In this document: piece after piece, positions 49,068 to 60,748 of the stretch
How positions within the stretch are numbered: position 1 is the stretch's first letter
How the letters are laid out: each line of letters begins with the position of its first letter
From: Euptelea pleiosperma
Taxonomy: Eukaryota; Streptophyta; Magnoliopsida; Ranunculales; Eupteleaceae
Direction: 5' to 3'
Assembly: GCA_035048495.1 (NCBI GenBank)
Contig: CM068545.1
Span: forward strand, 35,788,225 to 35,852,224
Length of the DNA: 64,000 nucleotides
Notes under the pieces: generated by a model
Told to the model about the DNA's origin: nothing
Database searches by the model: none
The model's input: only the letters and a program-made list of their open reading frames with translations
Made by a program: the position numbers and the translations under genes

Positions 49068-50415
49068 ACTACTTCCTCGGGGGCCTAAAGTAAGGTTCCC
49101 CCCTAATTTCCTCTAAAACTTTATACGGCGCTACCAACAGGGGGGTATAATCCCTCTGCTGGTAGGGGATCCAAGTTCCATTCCCCTGGAATCTTTTCGG
49201 CCCCTGATCTCGGTCCTCCATCATTGGCCGAGCCCCCTTCTTCTTCTCTTGCTACTTGCCGCTATCCTTTTTCTTGGACGTTTTGGCTTCATTCACCTTC
49301 GCCTTTGGCGCGTCAGAACGTGTCTTGACAGAATCGTCTACTCTGATGTACTCTTCCATGATCATATAAGCATCCTCTAGGCGATAAGGATTGCTTATGA
49401 CCAACTTCTCATGGACCCGGCTCCCCACTAAGACTCCGATCTACAGCGCGAAGGCCGCGGTCTTCTTGTCCAGTTGGTCGACATGGACCACCTCCTGCTT
49501 GAACCGGGAAAGGTAATCCCGGAGGGCTTCTCCCTTGTTCTATTTTAGACTCAAAAGGACCGTCACACAGACGATTCTCTTTCGCTGGTGAATATAGTGC
49601 ATCACGAACTCTTCCTCTAGGTCTTCGAACCGCTCGACACTCCTGGCCCTGAGGGTATGGAACCAGACTAAGGTGCTCCCCTTCAGACTAGAGGAGAATA
49701 GTCGGCACCTCAATCCGTCAAAGGTGGGCTCCCCCCACAGAACCATCATTTTCTTGTAATGGTACATGTGTTCAAGGGGGTCGGCGGTCCCGTCGAACAT
49801 CTCGAATTTCGGCTGAACGAACTTTCTTGGTACCTTCGAGCGTAAAATACTGTCTGCAAATGGCGAGGCCCTTAAAGCTTTCAAGGCCTCCCTGGCAGCC
49901 CTGGCATCCGTCTTCTCTCTCGGCTCCGATCTCTTCTCACTCTCCTTTTTGATCATCTCTGTCACCTTTTCTAACATGACTAAATTAAAATTGTTCTCGG
50001 CTGGCTGCTCTACTCGGCCAGTCTCTCTATCTTGGCCAGGAGGAGGCGGCATGGCACCGACTCCTGCTCCTTCCTAGCGCAAGAGCCTGTCGGCTGAAAT
50101 ATCACCCCTCTGGTTGGAGCTATGCTTCAGGTCTTCAATTCAGCCAAGTCCGACCCCGGGAAAATCATTCCCTAATGGGTTAGTCTTGACTCCTTCCCTC
50201 CTTTCGACGGCTTCCTTGAGCAGCTGCTGCCTCAATTGCGAGTTTTCCCTCTTTACCTCGTCCATGTTCTCCCTCATTCTTTTGATCTGGTCTACGAGCA
50301 AACTCAGCATCCCCAGGATGTTGGAGTTGTTGACTTCCTCCTCATCTCCGAGGTCCTCAACAAACACCTCCTAGGATCCTCCAGGCCCGCCCTTTCCCTT
50401 CTTAGGAGGGGCCAT
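49068..50415 (-). pseudogene. Gypsy gag
   Basis: Starts at the ATG 50,415 (MAPPKKGKGG), hits a TAG after 14 codons, and continues with a coiled-coil stretch (MRENMDEVKRENSQLRQQLL) and the retrotransposon gag domain (FEMFDGTADPLEHMYHYKKM, GSTLVWFHTL, HQRKRI). Another stop lies near 49,542. A lysine-rich hinge and the first half of a zinc knuckle follow. Nucleocapsid and protease parts are absent. Confidence 0.8.
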
Positions 50416-50469
50416 GTAAATGCCGTCTATCCGTAGATAGCTCCAACGAACACATGACTGTCTCCGTCG

Positions 50470-50493
50470 CTTCCCATAGACGGCGCCAAAAGA
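50470..50493 (-). promoter_or_regulatory. Gypsy primer binding site
   Basis: Directly inside the 5' LTR, read on the minus strand, TCTT is followed by TTGGCGCCGTCTATGGGAA. TGGCGCC starts of this kind are common primer binding sites of plant gypsy elements, complementary to a tRNA 3' end (tRNA-Arg or Asp are the usual candidates; not resolved here). Confidence 0.65.
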
Positions 50494-51483
50494 TGTGGGG
50501 GAAAAATCCCGCACACCTCAAAATGTTAGTGTAGACTGAAATCCTCGCGCTTCAGGAATCTAGTCGAACTCGGTTCGAACCTCATCCTTTATGGCCGAGA
50601 AGTCTTATACTTGTCCGGGTCTCTGCCGCTTCAATTCGAGAAGCCCATCCCGAACCGAGTAGTCCATGATCCCTGCAAGAACTCTCACCAGAGGAATCCA
50701 AGAAAAGAGTCGGGAAGGGGAGGGAATCCCATTGGTAGAGCCTCCGACGATCAAGTTAGCAATCAATTCCAGACTTAATTTGATAGAGTTTTGGCTTAGA
50801 AATTCTATACCTTTAAGTGCCCTCATCTACCTCTATTTATAGACTTTCACCTGCTGACGTGTCGGTTGCCCTCATTGCACTCCTTCTTTGGCGTGCACAT
50901 CTCCTCTGGTGCTGACTGTCTTATCTGACAAAGTTAATCCGCTAGTTCTCTTGTCAGTTGCAAATGTCAGTAGTCGTACCAACTGCTATGCCCTGACGTG
51001 CCCGCTGCCGACTATTACACCTACTGGCATGGTTAACCACCCACCACTGTAATCCTGTCAACCCTCCACCTGCTACCGACTTTGCATTCTGACATGGGCA
51101 ACCACCCATTTTGTCGGTCTAACAACTCTGTCCTTTCTCGTTCTGTCTCGGTCTTGGATAATCAGCCAAGCTTCCACCTCGGATCAAGAACCAGATCTCG
51201 GCCTCGGACCAGAACCAGGTCTCGGCCTCAGACTAGGAGCCAGATCTCGGTCTTAGACCAGCATCTAGGTCCGGCCTCGGATCATGAGCCAGGTCTCGGC
51301 CTCGGGCCAAGAGCTAGGTCTCAGCATCGGGCCAGGAGCTAGGTCTCGGCATCGGACCAGGAGCCAGGTCTCGGTCCCGGACTAAGAGCCAGGTCTCGGC
51401 CTTGGACCAGGAGCTAGGTCTAGTACATGTCCACATGTCATCTATCTGGTAATCCGAGTGGGTTCATAAATTTGGCACCCACA
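50494..51483 (-). repeat. Gypsy 5' LTR (right copy)
   Basis: 990 bp, direct repeat of 41,033-42,027. It has the minus-strand promoter TATAAATAGAGGTAG at about 50,840-50,826, and the 24-26-bp minisatellite at about 51,190-51,420 with a different unit composition from the left LTR. Confidence 0.9.
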
Positions 51484-51733
51484 TTCATCATCACAAAAAT
51501 TAAATCATTCTGACACTCGTAGACTGGTTTAGAAGTTGAAGAATTATGGACGGTGTATTTTTACCGTTAACTTGAAGACTACACTTGATGTGGTTAGAAA
51601 TTTCAGAATGGGCTGATTTTTTTGTAGGTGTGATCATCCTCACCAAAAATCAGCCATTGATTCATCTTCCATGTGGGTACGCCAAAAATTGTTGTAAAAA
51701 ATGTTGTGAAAATTGTTGTCCCCCGATCTGACC

Positions 51734-52197
51734 TTATATATATATATATATATATATTTTTCATACTTTCCAGGAGTCCCAAAGTGAATGTTGCAGGTAC
51801 ACCGTAGAAAGGTAATCTCACACTCAGCGCACTGGATTTGTTCCCTATAGTTAGGGAGAATGGGTCCAGTCGGCTTGATGTTGGGTAAGCGATCCAACAT
51901 TGAGTCACCTGCCTTGCCACATACTCCTCCTTAAGACAAGAAAAATAAATAAATAATTATGACCCTTCCAAGTTCCAGACGGCTGGATGGTCCTTGGGAT
52001 TCACACTATTCAAATCTTGAAGACCATTCAGCATGAGCAGTATTGAGTCTATAGACCCTAGGGTGAACGTCCCCCTTAGGATCACAATATCGGTTTGCTA
52101 TCCTTAATTTTATCTAAGAAATGTACAATTAATTTATTTTATTTTGAAATTTCACCACTTGACAAATATGGAATTTTTTTTCTTAAACATTGGGCAG
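51734..52197. other. (TA)n tract and upstream region of the ankyrin-PGG gene
   Basis: A TA microsatellite (about 51,736-51,758) borders the split MITE. The remainder is AT-rich. No convincing first exon for the ankyrin gene was found, though the AG at 52,196-52,197 looks like a splice acceptor. Confidence 0.4.
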
Positions 52198-54183
52198 GAG
52201 ATGAAACAGCCATAAGACTTACCATGTATGTGCCCCTCTACCGAGCCGTACTCAAAGGTGATTGGGAAGAGGCTAAAGACTTCCTCAAAGATCATCCACA
52301 TGCAGTGCACGCCAGGATCACAAAAGGGCAGGAAACACCCCTTCACATTGCTGCTGGTTCAAAATGCACAAGGTTCGTGGAGGAGCTAGTGAAACTGATG
52401 AGTCCAGGGGATTTAGCGTTGCGAAACAAGTACAATAACACGGCCCTTTATTTCGCTGCAGCATCAGGAATCACAAAGATTGCAGAAGTGATGGTGGAAA
52501 AGAACAAAGACTTGCCGCATATTAGGGGTAGTGAGGGAGCCACACCACTCTATTTGGCCGCTATTCTAGGTCATAGGGACATGGTGTGGTATCTTTACAA
52601 AGTCACCAGAGATGATCTAACAGAAGAGGATCGAATTGGGCTTCTAGTTGCTACAATTACTACAAATTTATATGGTAAGCAAATCATACATGCATATCAG
52701 AAGAGCTTGTGTTGTGTGACATTAACAACCAACTCTATTGTGTTGCGCTGTTTGTGAACAGATGTAGCCTTACATATGTTGAAGTGCCACCCAAAATTAG
52801 CTATAGCTCGAGATGGAAATGGAGAGACAGCACTGCATGTGTTAGCTCGAAAGCCTTCTACATTTGCTAGTGGAAGTCATCTAGGAGTATGGCAGAGATG
52901 CATCTACCCATGTAGGTTTCTCCATTCCCCCTAATTCAATTCTTAATTACCTAAGGACCATGATCATAAGCAGGCATTACCCATGATACTACAACATCTC
53001 CCTTTAATTCATTTGTCTGAACAAATAAACCAATGTGATACCTCTTGCATGCATGCAGCTGAACCAAAACGTGAAATCCGCTAAAAGATCTTAAGATCTT
53101 CTGTTTGATCCACATGCCATAGTTTATGCTTCATTCCATGTTTAAAAGTTGTCTTTTTTTTGTGTGTAAGCATGTTTGAAGGTTTAAGATACGAGCTTAT
53201 AAACAAATTGCACTGTGCTAGCAAACAATGCCAAAGAAGTTTATGCATTCCCTAAAAAAAAATTTTAAGATGGGAAAATATCAAGGGTGTTAATGGACTG
53301 GGCCATCCAGTGAAATTTGATCCTTACCCTGTGGGCCTAGACATGGACTGCATTTATAAACCTGATGGATCAACCTCAGGTTCGATGTGTCCAATGTGCT
53401 GGCCCAGAGGCCCAGAAAATTAATAATTATTAAACTAGGAATAAATGTACTAGGTGATAACTAACTTTTTTTTTGTAATCAATGATAACTAACTTAAAGG
53501 GCCCAAGAAGAGTTCGTGAGTTGTGGCCACAAATGGGCTTGATTCTGGCCCAATATGATCAGCTGATGATATATGGTCTTCGTCCGGGTTTGATATTGTA
53601 GGCGCATATTGGTGGGGTCCGAACAGAGTTTGATGGGCCCATTTTAGGCTAGTTTTGGGCAGAGATTATGGGCCCTATTGGGCTAGTGAGTAAACTTTGG
53701 AGCTGCCCATTAACACACCTTAAACATATATGATCAGCTTGAGGTTCACTATCCTCAAGGACTCCTACACACACGTTGGTACACCAAGTAACTGATCAAT
53801 GTCCATAAAATTTTGATTAGGAAAAATTATATAGGGCCATTCAAATGGATAGTTGGATACTGAAAACACAATTACTTCAGAGTGTCCGTCACAAATCATT
53901 TTAGGTTTTTAGCTTTAGAGAAATTTAAGTTCCTTCAAATAATCTAAAATTTTGAGCCATACGCTATCAGGATGACAATCCTTGAGATTTTGCTTAAATT
54001 ACTTCTAAAACAAGCATTTTGTAAGAAAAACAATATTTGTAGTAAGGCCATACTGGTCTACAAAGGGTTACATAACATTTTTTTGCCTAAACTATGTTTA
54101 AGGGATCCATGTGGAGCTACCTGATGCACCGCCCTTTTCCCCTAAGAGCTCTGGAGATCAAGCCCATATGATCACTAAAGGTT

Positions 54184-54245
<62 letters not shown>

Positions 54246-55786
54246 ACTCTTCATGAATTTGGTTTTCTAATTTAGGGATTACCAGTTTGGATGGATACTT
54301 TGCCGTGGCAAATGGGGATCAATCTAAGTTGCTAATTTAAAGAATTTGATTTTCTAATGTAGGGATTGCCAGTGTGAATGGACTACTCTGCCATGTCTCC
54401 AAACTACTAGGTATCTAACAATCCTAATACCCATGAATCTATTTTTCATAAGTTAAGAGTTTTGACTCATTTCACTCAAAATTCCAGGTATCAAGGCACT
54501 ACATGATAAAAAGTTAATACACATCCAAGCCCTTGAACTAGTCAAATGCCTTTGGGAAAAAATTTTAAATCAGTTGGATGACTCACAGATTGCGGACTTA
54601 CTTAGAGAGCCTTCACGAGCATTATTTACTGCCACGGAATTTGGGATTGTTGAGTTCTTAACTGAGCTTATTCACTCTTATCCTGACCTAATTTGGAAAG
54701 TCGATAACCACAATCGGAGCATATTTCACACAGCAGTTGTGCATCGCCAAGTAAAAATCTTCAACCTCATATATAAAATTGGTGCACTTAAGGATCTAAT
54801 AACATCCTATAGAGATGATAACAATAACAACATGTTGCATTTGGCGGGAAAATTATCACCGTTGAATCAACTCAATACTATTTCTGGTGCAGCATTACAG
54901 ATGCAACGAGAACTAATTTGGTTCAAGGTGATTATTCTTGCTTCCTAACCATTTCTTTAAATTTCTAAAATTCTAGCTTAGAAACTTAGATTTCCTACAT
55001 ATTCTTCAATTAACTATTTCACTTCATTGATTTATTTCCCACGTAAAAATTTGCAATATCTTATATCAAATCTAAATCCTTTAGAAGCAACTTTTTGTTA
55101 GAAAACAAATTGATTGCATTTTGTGTGACTAAAAGTTCCATTGTTAACCTTTCTCACCCTTGTAGGAAGTTGAGAAGATCGTACAACCTTTATATATGGA
55201 AATGAGAAACTCAGAAGGGAGAACACCTCAAGTTTTATTTACCGAGGAGCACAAGGGCTTAGTTAAAGAAGGGGAGAAGTGGATGAAAGACACTGCAACA
55301 TCATGCATGCTTGTTGCCACACTTATTACCACAATAATGTTCGCTGCAATCTTTACCATACCAGGTGGCAATAGCAATGACCAAGGCATTCCTATTTTTA
55401 TAAATACCAACTCCTTTATAGTTTTCGCTATATCAGATGCACTCGCACTATTCTCTTCTGTCACTTCTATACTGATGTTTTTGTCCATCCTCACTTCACG
55501 TTATGCAGAAAAAGATTTCTTTAAGTCCCTACCCAAGAGGTTAATTATCGGTCTTGCAACCCTCTTCTTTTCTATCGTAACCATGCTCATAGCTTTTAGT
55601 GCAGCCTTTTTTATGGTACTTGGACATCGATTGGCATGGGTTGTCATCCCAAGTGCTTTGGTCGCTTGTATCCCAGTCACCTTATTCGCCTTCTTGCAGT
55701 TTCCCCTTCTTGCAGTTATGGTCCATTCTACATATGGGTCTAGTATCTTTGCTCGAAGTAGCACAAGCTTTATTAGCTCAACATGA
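52198..55786 (+). CDS. Ankyrin-repeat, PGG-domain membrane protein
   Basis: Four exons: 52,198-52,674, 52,762-52,911, 54,488-54,927 and 55,166-55,786, with GT/AG borders and matching phases. From the in-frame ATG at 52,224 they give about 553 codons. The N-terminal half carries ankyrin repeats (VPLYRAVLKGDWEEAKDFL, ETPLHIAAGSKCTRFVEELV, NTALYFAAASGITKIAEVM, ATPLYLAAILGHRDMVWYL; later NRSIFHTAVVHRQVKIFNLI). The last exon has the PGG domain, GEKWMKDTATSCMLVATLIT, then FTIPGG, and four hydrophobic membrane segments. The family includes plant ACD6/ITN1-type proteins linked to defence and stress signalling at membranes; the role here is inferred. Relatives often have an extra upstream exon, so the true start may lie further left. 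No internal stop is visible. Confidence 0.87.
53284..53725. mobile_element. Possible hAT-like MITE in the long intron of the ankyrin gene
   Basis: AGGGTGTTAATGGACTGGGCC on the left faces AAGGTGTGTTAATGGGCAGC (inverse of the right end). The interior is rich in GGGCC words, as in the MITE at 7,134-7,453. Flanks do not give a clear 8-bp duplication. Confidence 0.4.
54186..54245. repeat. Compound (CT)n(AT)n microsatellite
   Basis: About seventeen CT units followed by about twelve AT units lie within the intron before exon 3 of the ankyrin-PGG gene. Confidence 0.9.
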
Positions 55787-56088
55787 TAAACAATTTGGAT
55801 GTACAAAGCTTTTGCTCAAATGTGAATTAGTAATTGTATTTTTCTGGACACTATCCTAGATTAAGGAACATTATTATGCTTGCATAATCAAATGAATTAT
55901 TCAAGCTTACCTAATTACGAGAAAAGATTCATTTCTTATAACTAAAGAAAAAAAAATATATGGTATTATGGTTTGCAATACTCCTTTTAGTACAATTTAT
56001 TCATTTTGGATGGATGTCGTTACTTTATAAAGACAAGAGGAAGAGCAACCAAGGACTTCATTGTTTTCGTAGGAAATATTAGTATTAA
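55787..56088. other. 3' flank of the ankyrin-PGG gene
   Basis: AT-rich sequence after the stop codon, probably containing the 3' untranslated region and polyadenylation signals. No other feature recognised. Confidence 0.4.
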
Positions 56089-56175
56089 TCTATATAACAA
56101 AACAAGGAAATTGTCATCTTATCTTATCCGGTTTCAACAAAGAGTGGCTGAGATCTGACCCTCCAAATGGATGGT
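56089..56175 (+). mobile_element. Helitron 5' end fragment
   Basis: TCTATATAACAAAACAAGG after an A matches the 5' ends of the array units and of 33,666-34,594. It is followed by the inverse of the array's GGCTGAGATC-type words. No 3' terminus follows within reach. Confidence 0.5.
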
Positions 56176-56399
56176 GAATATTAAATATGTAAGACAACCT
56201 GATCCGATTCCCTATAGAATCTGGATTTTCCCATTCTATTATCTAAGATTGCAGCGTTACACAACCAAAATAGAGCAACATCCATCCCATGTAAACTCAA
56301 AACAAGATGATCGATGCTCTTCTAGAAGCAAGACAATGAGCTACCACATTAATTACTTGCATGGGCAATATGATACATCCTCTATCAACCCGTGAAAAT

Positions 56400-56775
56400 A
56401 ACTTCAATCAACACTTAGAAATCACTGATCTGGTTTAGTTTTGGTTTGTAGGTCCACCTAGTGATTGGACAAACATCCATACAATTAGTGTCCCCTTAAG
56501 GATGGGCCACGTAGCTCATATTGGCTGCAGTCTAGGTATCATCGAAGGTTTACTCTCAAATGCGTTTATCAAATCATACGTCTACGCACTTGTACTTTCT
56601 GTCTTCTGGAAGGGTAGTGCCACTGTGACCAAAACTTCTTTAAAAATCAACCCATGAAAACTACTCGTATCTAACATCCATACCGTCATTAATAGGGTTT
56701 GGCCAAACATCCATTCCATCCTTAATCTTTAAGAGTGTGAGACACGGCTTATAATATAGTCCGTCATTAAAGTTC
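56400..56775. repeat. MITE-group fragments flanking the LTR element
   Basis: A unit with GGTCCACCTAGTGATTGGAC and CAAACATCCATACAATTAG lies at about 56,430-56,525. A second stretch (56,655-56,775) is the left half of the repeat interrupted by the LTR element. Its right half is 61,262-61,530 and its intact counterpart is 39,380-39,695. Confidence 0.55.
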
Positions 56776-57289
56776 TGTGGTGGGTAAATCCATTGTATGC
56801 CGTCGAATTTCATCGATACACACACCACAAACAAGTGTGAATTGAACGATGATCATACGATTATGAATCATAAATAATGAAATAAATAAAATAAAATAAT
56901 GCAAAAATAGACAAAGGAGAGAGAGACAATCATTTTTTTACGAGGTTTGTCGCCGGATTCCAGCTACTACATACTCGACCTCATTAGAGGCAATTCACTA
57001 TTCTTGTAGGTTATAATGCTTTCTTATCTCCCACTTCTCATCCCCCTGCTCTAATCAATGAAGGAGTCTATAAATAGAGAAAAAAACTTCTAATTCTAGT
57101 CAAACTAGGAAACCACCAAAGTATCAAATCAAAGATAAGATAGAGATATAAAGAATTTTTAGATTAACGTAGGTAGTTAAGGATCTGATTCGGTGCATTG
57201 AGTTAATGATGCGGTGTAACCTAAGTGCACGGTAAGTGTAATGTGCCAAGTCAGACTTTAGGATTTGTGTTACAAATATAGTTCCCACA
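56776..57289. repeat. Left LTR of the non-coding element
   Basis: 514 bp with TG...CA ends; carries TATAAATAGAGAAA at about 57,068 and CCGGATTCC and GATTCGGTGCATTG blocks shared with the right LTR. Confidence 0.85.
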
Positions 57290-57377
57290 TAGCCCCCTCT
57301 CGGAGGTGGAGCTCGTCAATGGGAGATGGTTCGCCTTCGAGAATAATAAAAGCAATGTGCAATAAAGATGATCAAAA

Positions 57378-57840
57378 GTAGTTGTTAGGACTTTGTGTGC
57401 CTGAACTAGATTAGGGCTCTATGGTACTTGATATGTTTCAGGGCTTTTAGGCCTGAGCTGGATCTGGGCTTTGTGTGCCTGAACTGGGTCAAGGCTTTAT
57501 GGTGCTTGATATGTTCCAGGGCTTTTAGGCCTGAGCTGGATCAGGGCTTTGTGTGCCTGAGCTAGGTTAGGGCTTTGGGGCTTGAGTTGGATCAGGGCTT
57601 TGTGTACTTGAGCTTGGGGGTCAGGGCTTTGGGGCTTGAATTGGATCAGGGCTTTGTGTGCCTGAGCTGGGTCATGGCTTTCGTGCCTGAACTGGGTCAG
57701 GGCTTTGGGGCCTGAATTAGATCAGGGCTTTGTGTGCATGAGCCGGGTCAGGGCTTTATGGGCCTGAGTTGGATCAGGGCTTATGGGCCTGAGCCAAGAC
57801 CAGGGCTTTGTGGGCTTGAGCTGGGTCAGGTTTTGTTGGA
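57378..57840. repeat. Minisatellite of about 28-35-bp GGGCTTTGTGTGCCTGAGCTGG units
   Basis: About fourteen variants of TCAGGGCTTTGTGTGCCTGA alternate with GGCCTGAGCTGGA-type words inside the non-coding LTR element. Unit lengths vary, giving higher-order pairs. Confidence 0.8.
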
Positions 57841-59229
57841 TAGAGGCATGCATTGGTTCAAATAAGTAGTCTATATGAAAATTTGATTTAGATTTGCATA
57901 TCAAATGGTACGGATGCTTACCAGTTTCGATTTTCTAATGGACTAATGAGATGATATTGATGGCTCCACTGATCAGATGGTGTGAGTATCGACCGATTCT
58001 ATGTGGTGAACTAAGGAGGCTTGGAGCAAGCCACCAAGGATGATCGGTTGTGACTGTCATACATGTTTCGACAAGGTGCGGGCTTGGGCCCACGAAATAT
58101 GGGCTAATTGGGTTGGTTTAGGATGTGGACCAAAGAAGGATCTATGATGGACCAACCACTCGGATGGTGAAAGATCTACCTGGTCCAAGATTCTAGTGGC
58201 CCAGGGTGAGTTATAGCAAGCCCCCAAGTGTGAATTATTATCACATATATGTCTTGTGAGGGTATGGGCTAATTGAGCCCGAAAGTATGGGATATGGAGT
58301 TAGGGTCGGTGCAATACGTTAATATGGTTGAGTTGAGGATCTAGACTAAAGATGGTGCGCATGTATGCGAGTATAGATGGGCTGGTCTAGGATGTGGGGG
58401 CCATGGATGGTGCACATGTGTGGCTACAGGGTTCGTTAAATGTGGCCTAAGTGTGGGTTGGTTCGGGTCGCTATATTATTCGGGTTGACACTAGAGCGCC
58501 AATGGTGGTGTGCATGTGTGCGCTTTTGTGTATACCAAGTACAACACGTCTAGGCTGAAGACTAAGTATGGGGTGCAGGGCTGTAGACCCTATGCATGGT
58601 GGCTTAATTGGGTCGGAACGAGGATCTAGACTTAACATGGTTTGCATGTATGCAACTATAGGGCCCCTGAAATAGGGTCCGACCATGGGCTGGTCTAAGG
58701 TATGGACCAAGGCCCAGTCCAAATTTTTGAGTGTTCCCGTAATGTAAGTCAGATCGTTTCTAAGGCTTGGATCAAAGCCCCGTGCTTGGGTGTGCAAGCT
58801 GTGTGTGCACGCGCGGAGGTACAACGTGTAGGAATAAAAAGAAAGTGAGGGGTGATGTGCATACCAAGTATGGTGTGGTGTCATGCACCGAATCATCCCC
58901 ATGTTCAATCTTATTGAAGTTTCGTTTTTTTTTTTTTTTTCTTTTTTTGTGCTTCATTCTTTTCCTTCTTGCTTTCTTCTTATGCGCTTGGCAAGGTGTG
59001 ATTGCCAACATGGTTGGCCGTAGCTGCCACTATATGGAGGTGGGCCCGATTGTCTTTGCCACGTTTTCATTCTTCACTCTTTTTTTGTCTTTTGTGGTCC
59101 GTACACCAAGTATGGTGTGCGTGTAACTCAAAAAGAAGAACTTCCTTTTTCACAGCTTTGCTTGCATCTGCTTGCAAAAGGACTTTTCCCTTTCTTTTTT
59201 TTTTTACTTTTTTTTCTAGAAGATGGCAA
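57841..59229. other. Interior of the LTR element, no recognised gene
   Basis: G/T-rich then T-rich sequence. Open frames at about 58,770-59,370 are low-complexity and have no family motif. Confidence 0.4.
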
Positions 59230-59237
59230 GTTGCAGT

Positions 59238-60031
59238 CAAGGTTCGAAGTCTCGAGATCGGCCGTCGGATCGGCCACCTCCGATCCCGAGTTGGACCGGT
59301 TGGATCAATCCGATCCGCCGTGATCCAAGACGAGACAAAAAATATCCAAAAAATTGGCAGAAAATTTTAAAAAAAAAATGTAGAAAAATGTGAAATAATC
59401 ATAAAAAAACATAAAAATTATAAAATCATAAAATATAAGAAAACCAAAACATTTCAGCCTCTTGGGATGAAAAAATAAAAATAAAAATAAAAAAAAACAT
59501 GTGAAAAAATCATAAAAATTACAAAAAAAATAAGAAAAATTGAAAAACTTAGCCGCCATTTTCATTAAACCTGAACTTAATCTCAAAGAAGGTTTGCAAG
59601 ATTCAAAGCAACTCGCCGTATCTCGCTGGAACTTGCTGGATCTTGCCGGATTTTCTCCCCAACTCGAAGTTATTTAACTTCAAGCTTTGATCTTCATGGA
59701 TCTACAAGTTTCGAGGGTAGATCTGGCTTTTTTATTCTAGTTTTAGGTTCTAAAATGAGTTAGAGGAGGAAATCGGAGAGGAAACGAGAAGAAAATGTGG
59801 AAAAAAATAAAAAAAATAGGGTTTTGAAGTGTTTTTAACACTTATCATTGGTTCAACTCGGCGAGTTGGACCTGTCAACTCGTAGGGATCGGGCGATCCA
59901 ACCGATCCAACTCGCTGGATCGGGCGATCCACTGTGATCGAAGACATACCTTGGATCTTTGTCTCGGATTGCTCCAATCCCGATCTGGATCGCCTGATCC
60001 AACTCGGGATTGCTCGATACTTCGAACCATG
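59238..60031. mobile_element. hAT-type non-autonomous element, perfect 8-bp TSD
   Basis: 794 bp with ends CAAGGTTCGAAGTCTCGAG and, inverted, CATGGTTCGAAGTATCGAG. The flanks are GTTGCAGT at 59,230-59,237 and 60,032-60,039. Both termini are rich in GATCCGATC-type palindromic words. It is nested in the LTR element and related to 790-995. The interior is AT-rich and non-coding. Confidence 0.85.
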
Positions 60032-60748
60032 GTTGCAGTAGCGGTGGGGGCAACAACCGCGTTGATAATGGTGGCACTCCGACTGACTGGAGGTGATGAC
60101 AACGACGTCATGCATCCCTCTTCAGTCATCTTCTCTTCTTTTATTTCTTTGCTCCTCTATTTTTTTGTTGCAGGTTGGCCAACATTGTAGATTTCTCTAC
60201 CTTTTTTTTTTGAATGTCGTGGGACATAGTAGGGGAGTTGCCGATTGCGGTGCTATATATAGCCATGGAGGAGTGGCGTGGCTTACATTGTGAGGAGGTC
60301 AGCCATGGGGGCGGTGTTGCAAATCGCACATGCCCTTTTTTTGTGGACATGGAGACCGGTGAGGAGATTTGAAGCCCTTCTTCTCTTTCATTCTCCTTTC
60401 ATACCCCTTTTTTTTTGTTCAAACTTAGTTGAGCTATTGGCGATGTTGTGGAGGTCGACTGAGATTCTTGGGAGGTCGCCAAGCTCGATGAAGGTGCTGG
60501 CCATTTTCAAGATTTGCTGATGCCATGAAGGTGCTTGCCTAGGCGGTGGTGCTGCTCGGTTGTCATTTTCTTGGGGTCCCTTCTTCTGCAAAGTGGTAGA
60601 CAGGCCGGGCTATTGAATTTTGCAAGAGGTAAATGAGGCGGGGGCAATCGCTGCCGTGGAGGCGATGACGACTGTTGATCTTCCTCCTATATTTTTTTCT
60701 TTTCTAGGGAAGGCACGGCTTTGCCTCTTTCCCACATATGGCTCCATT

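Larger units (their letters stand above)
41033..51483 (-). mobile_element. Tat-like Ty3/gypsy LTR retrotransposon, defective
   Basis: Two direct LTRs (41,033-42,027 and 50,494-51,483) enclose 8.5 kb. Flanks are ATCAT (41,028-41,032) and TTCAT (51,484-51,488), a 4/5 match to a 5-bp duplication. Reading on the minus strand, the order is gag, reverse transcriptase, RNase H, integrase, the Ty3/gypsy order. An additional ORF on the opposite strand lies between integrase and the 3' LTR, together with an array of about 91-bp repeats; both are known traits of Tat-clade elements. Multiple stops, an internal deletion and lost catalytic residues make it non-autonomous. The two LTRs differ at many positions, so the insertion is not recent. 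Confidence 0.9.
40897..51733. mobile_element. MITE split in two by the gypsy retrotransposon
   Basis: The left part is 40,897-41,032 and the right part 51,489-51,733. The outer ends are inverted: GGGTCAGGATCGGGAGACAA and, from the right, GGTCAGATCGGGGGACAA. The arms continue through ACAATTTTCACAATATTTTTTACAA in part. The parts join across the retrotransposon at a GATCAT-CATCAC site that matches GATCATCCTCAC in the relatives at 33.4 and 18.9 kb. The gypsy element is therefore younger than this MITE. Confidence 0.75.

Noticed and set aside
58767..59370. Frames of about 120 codons in the non-coding LTR element
   Set aside because: They span homopolymer T tracts and a MITE border, with no recognisable domain.
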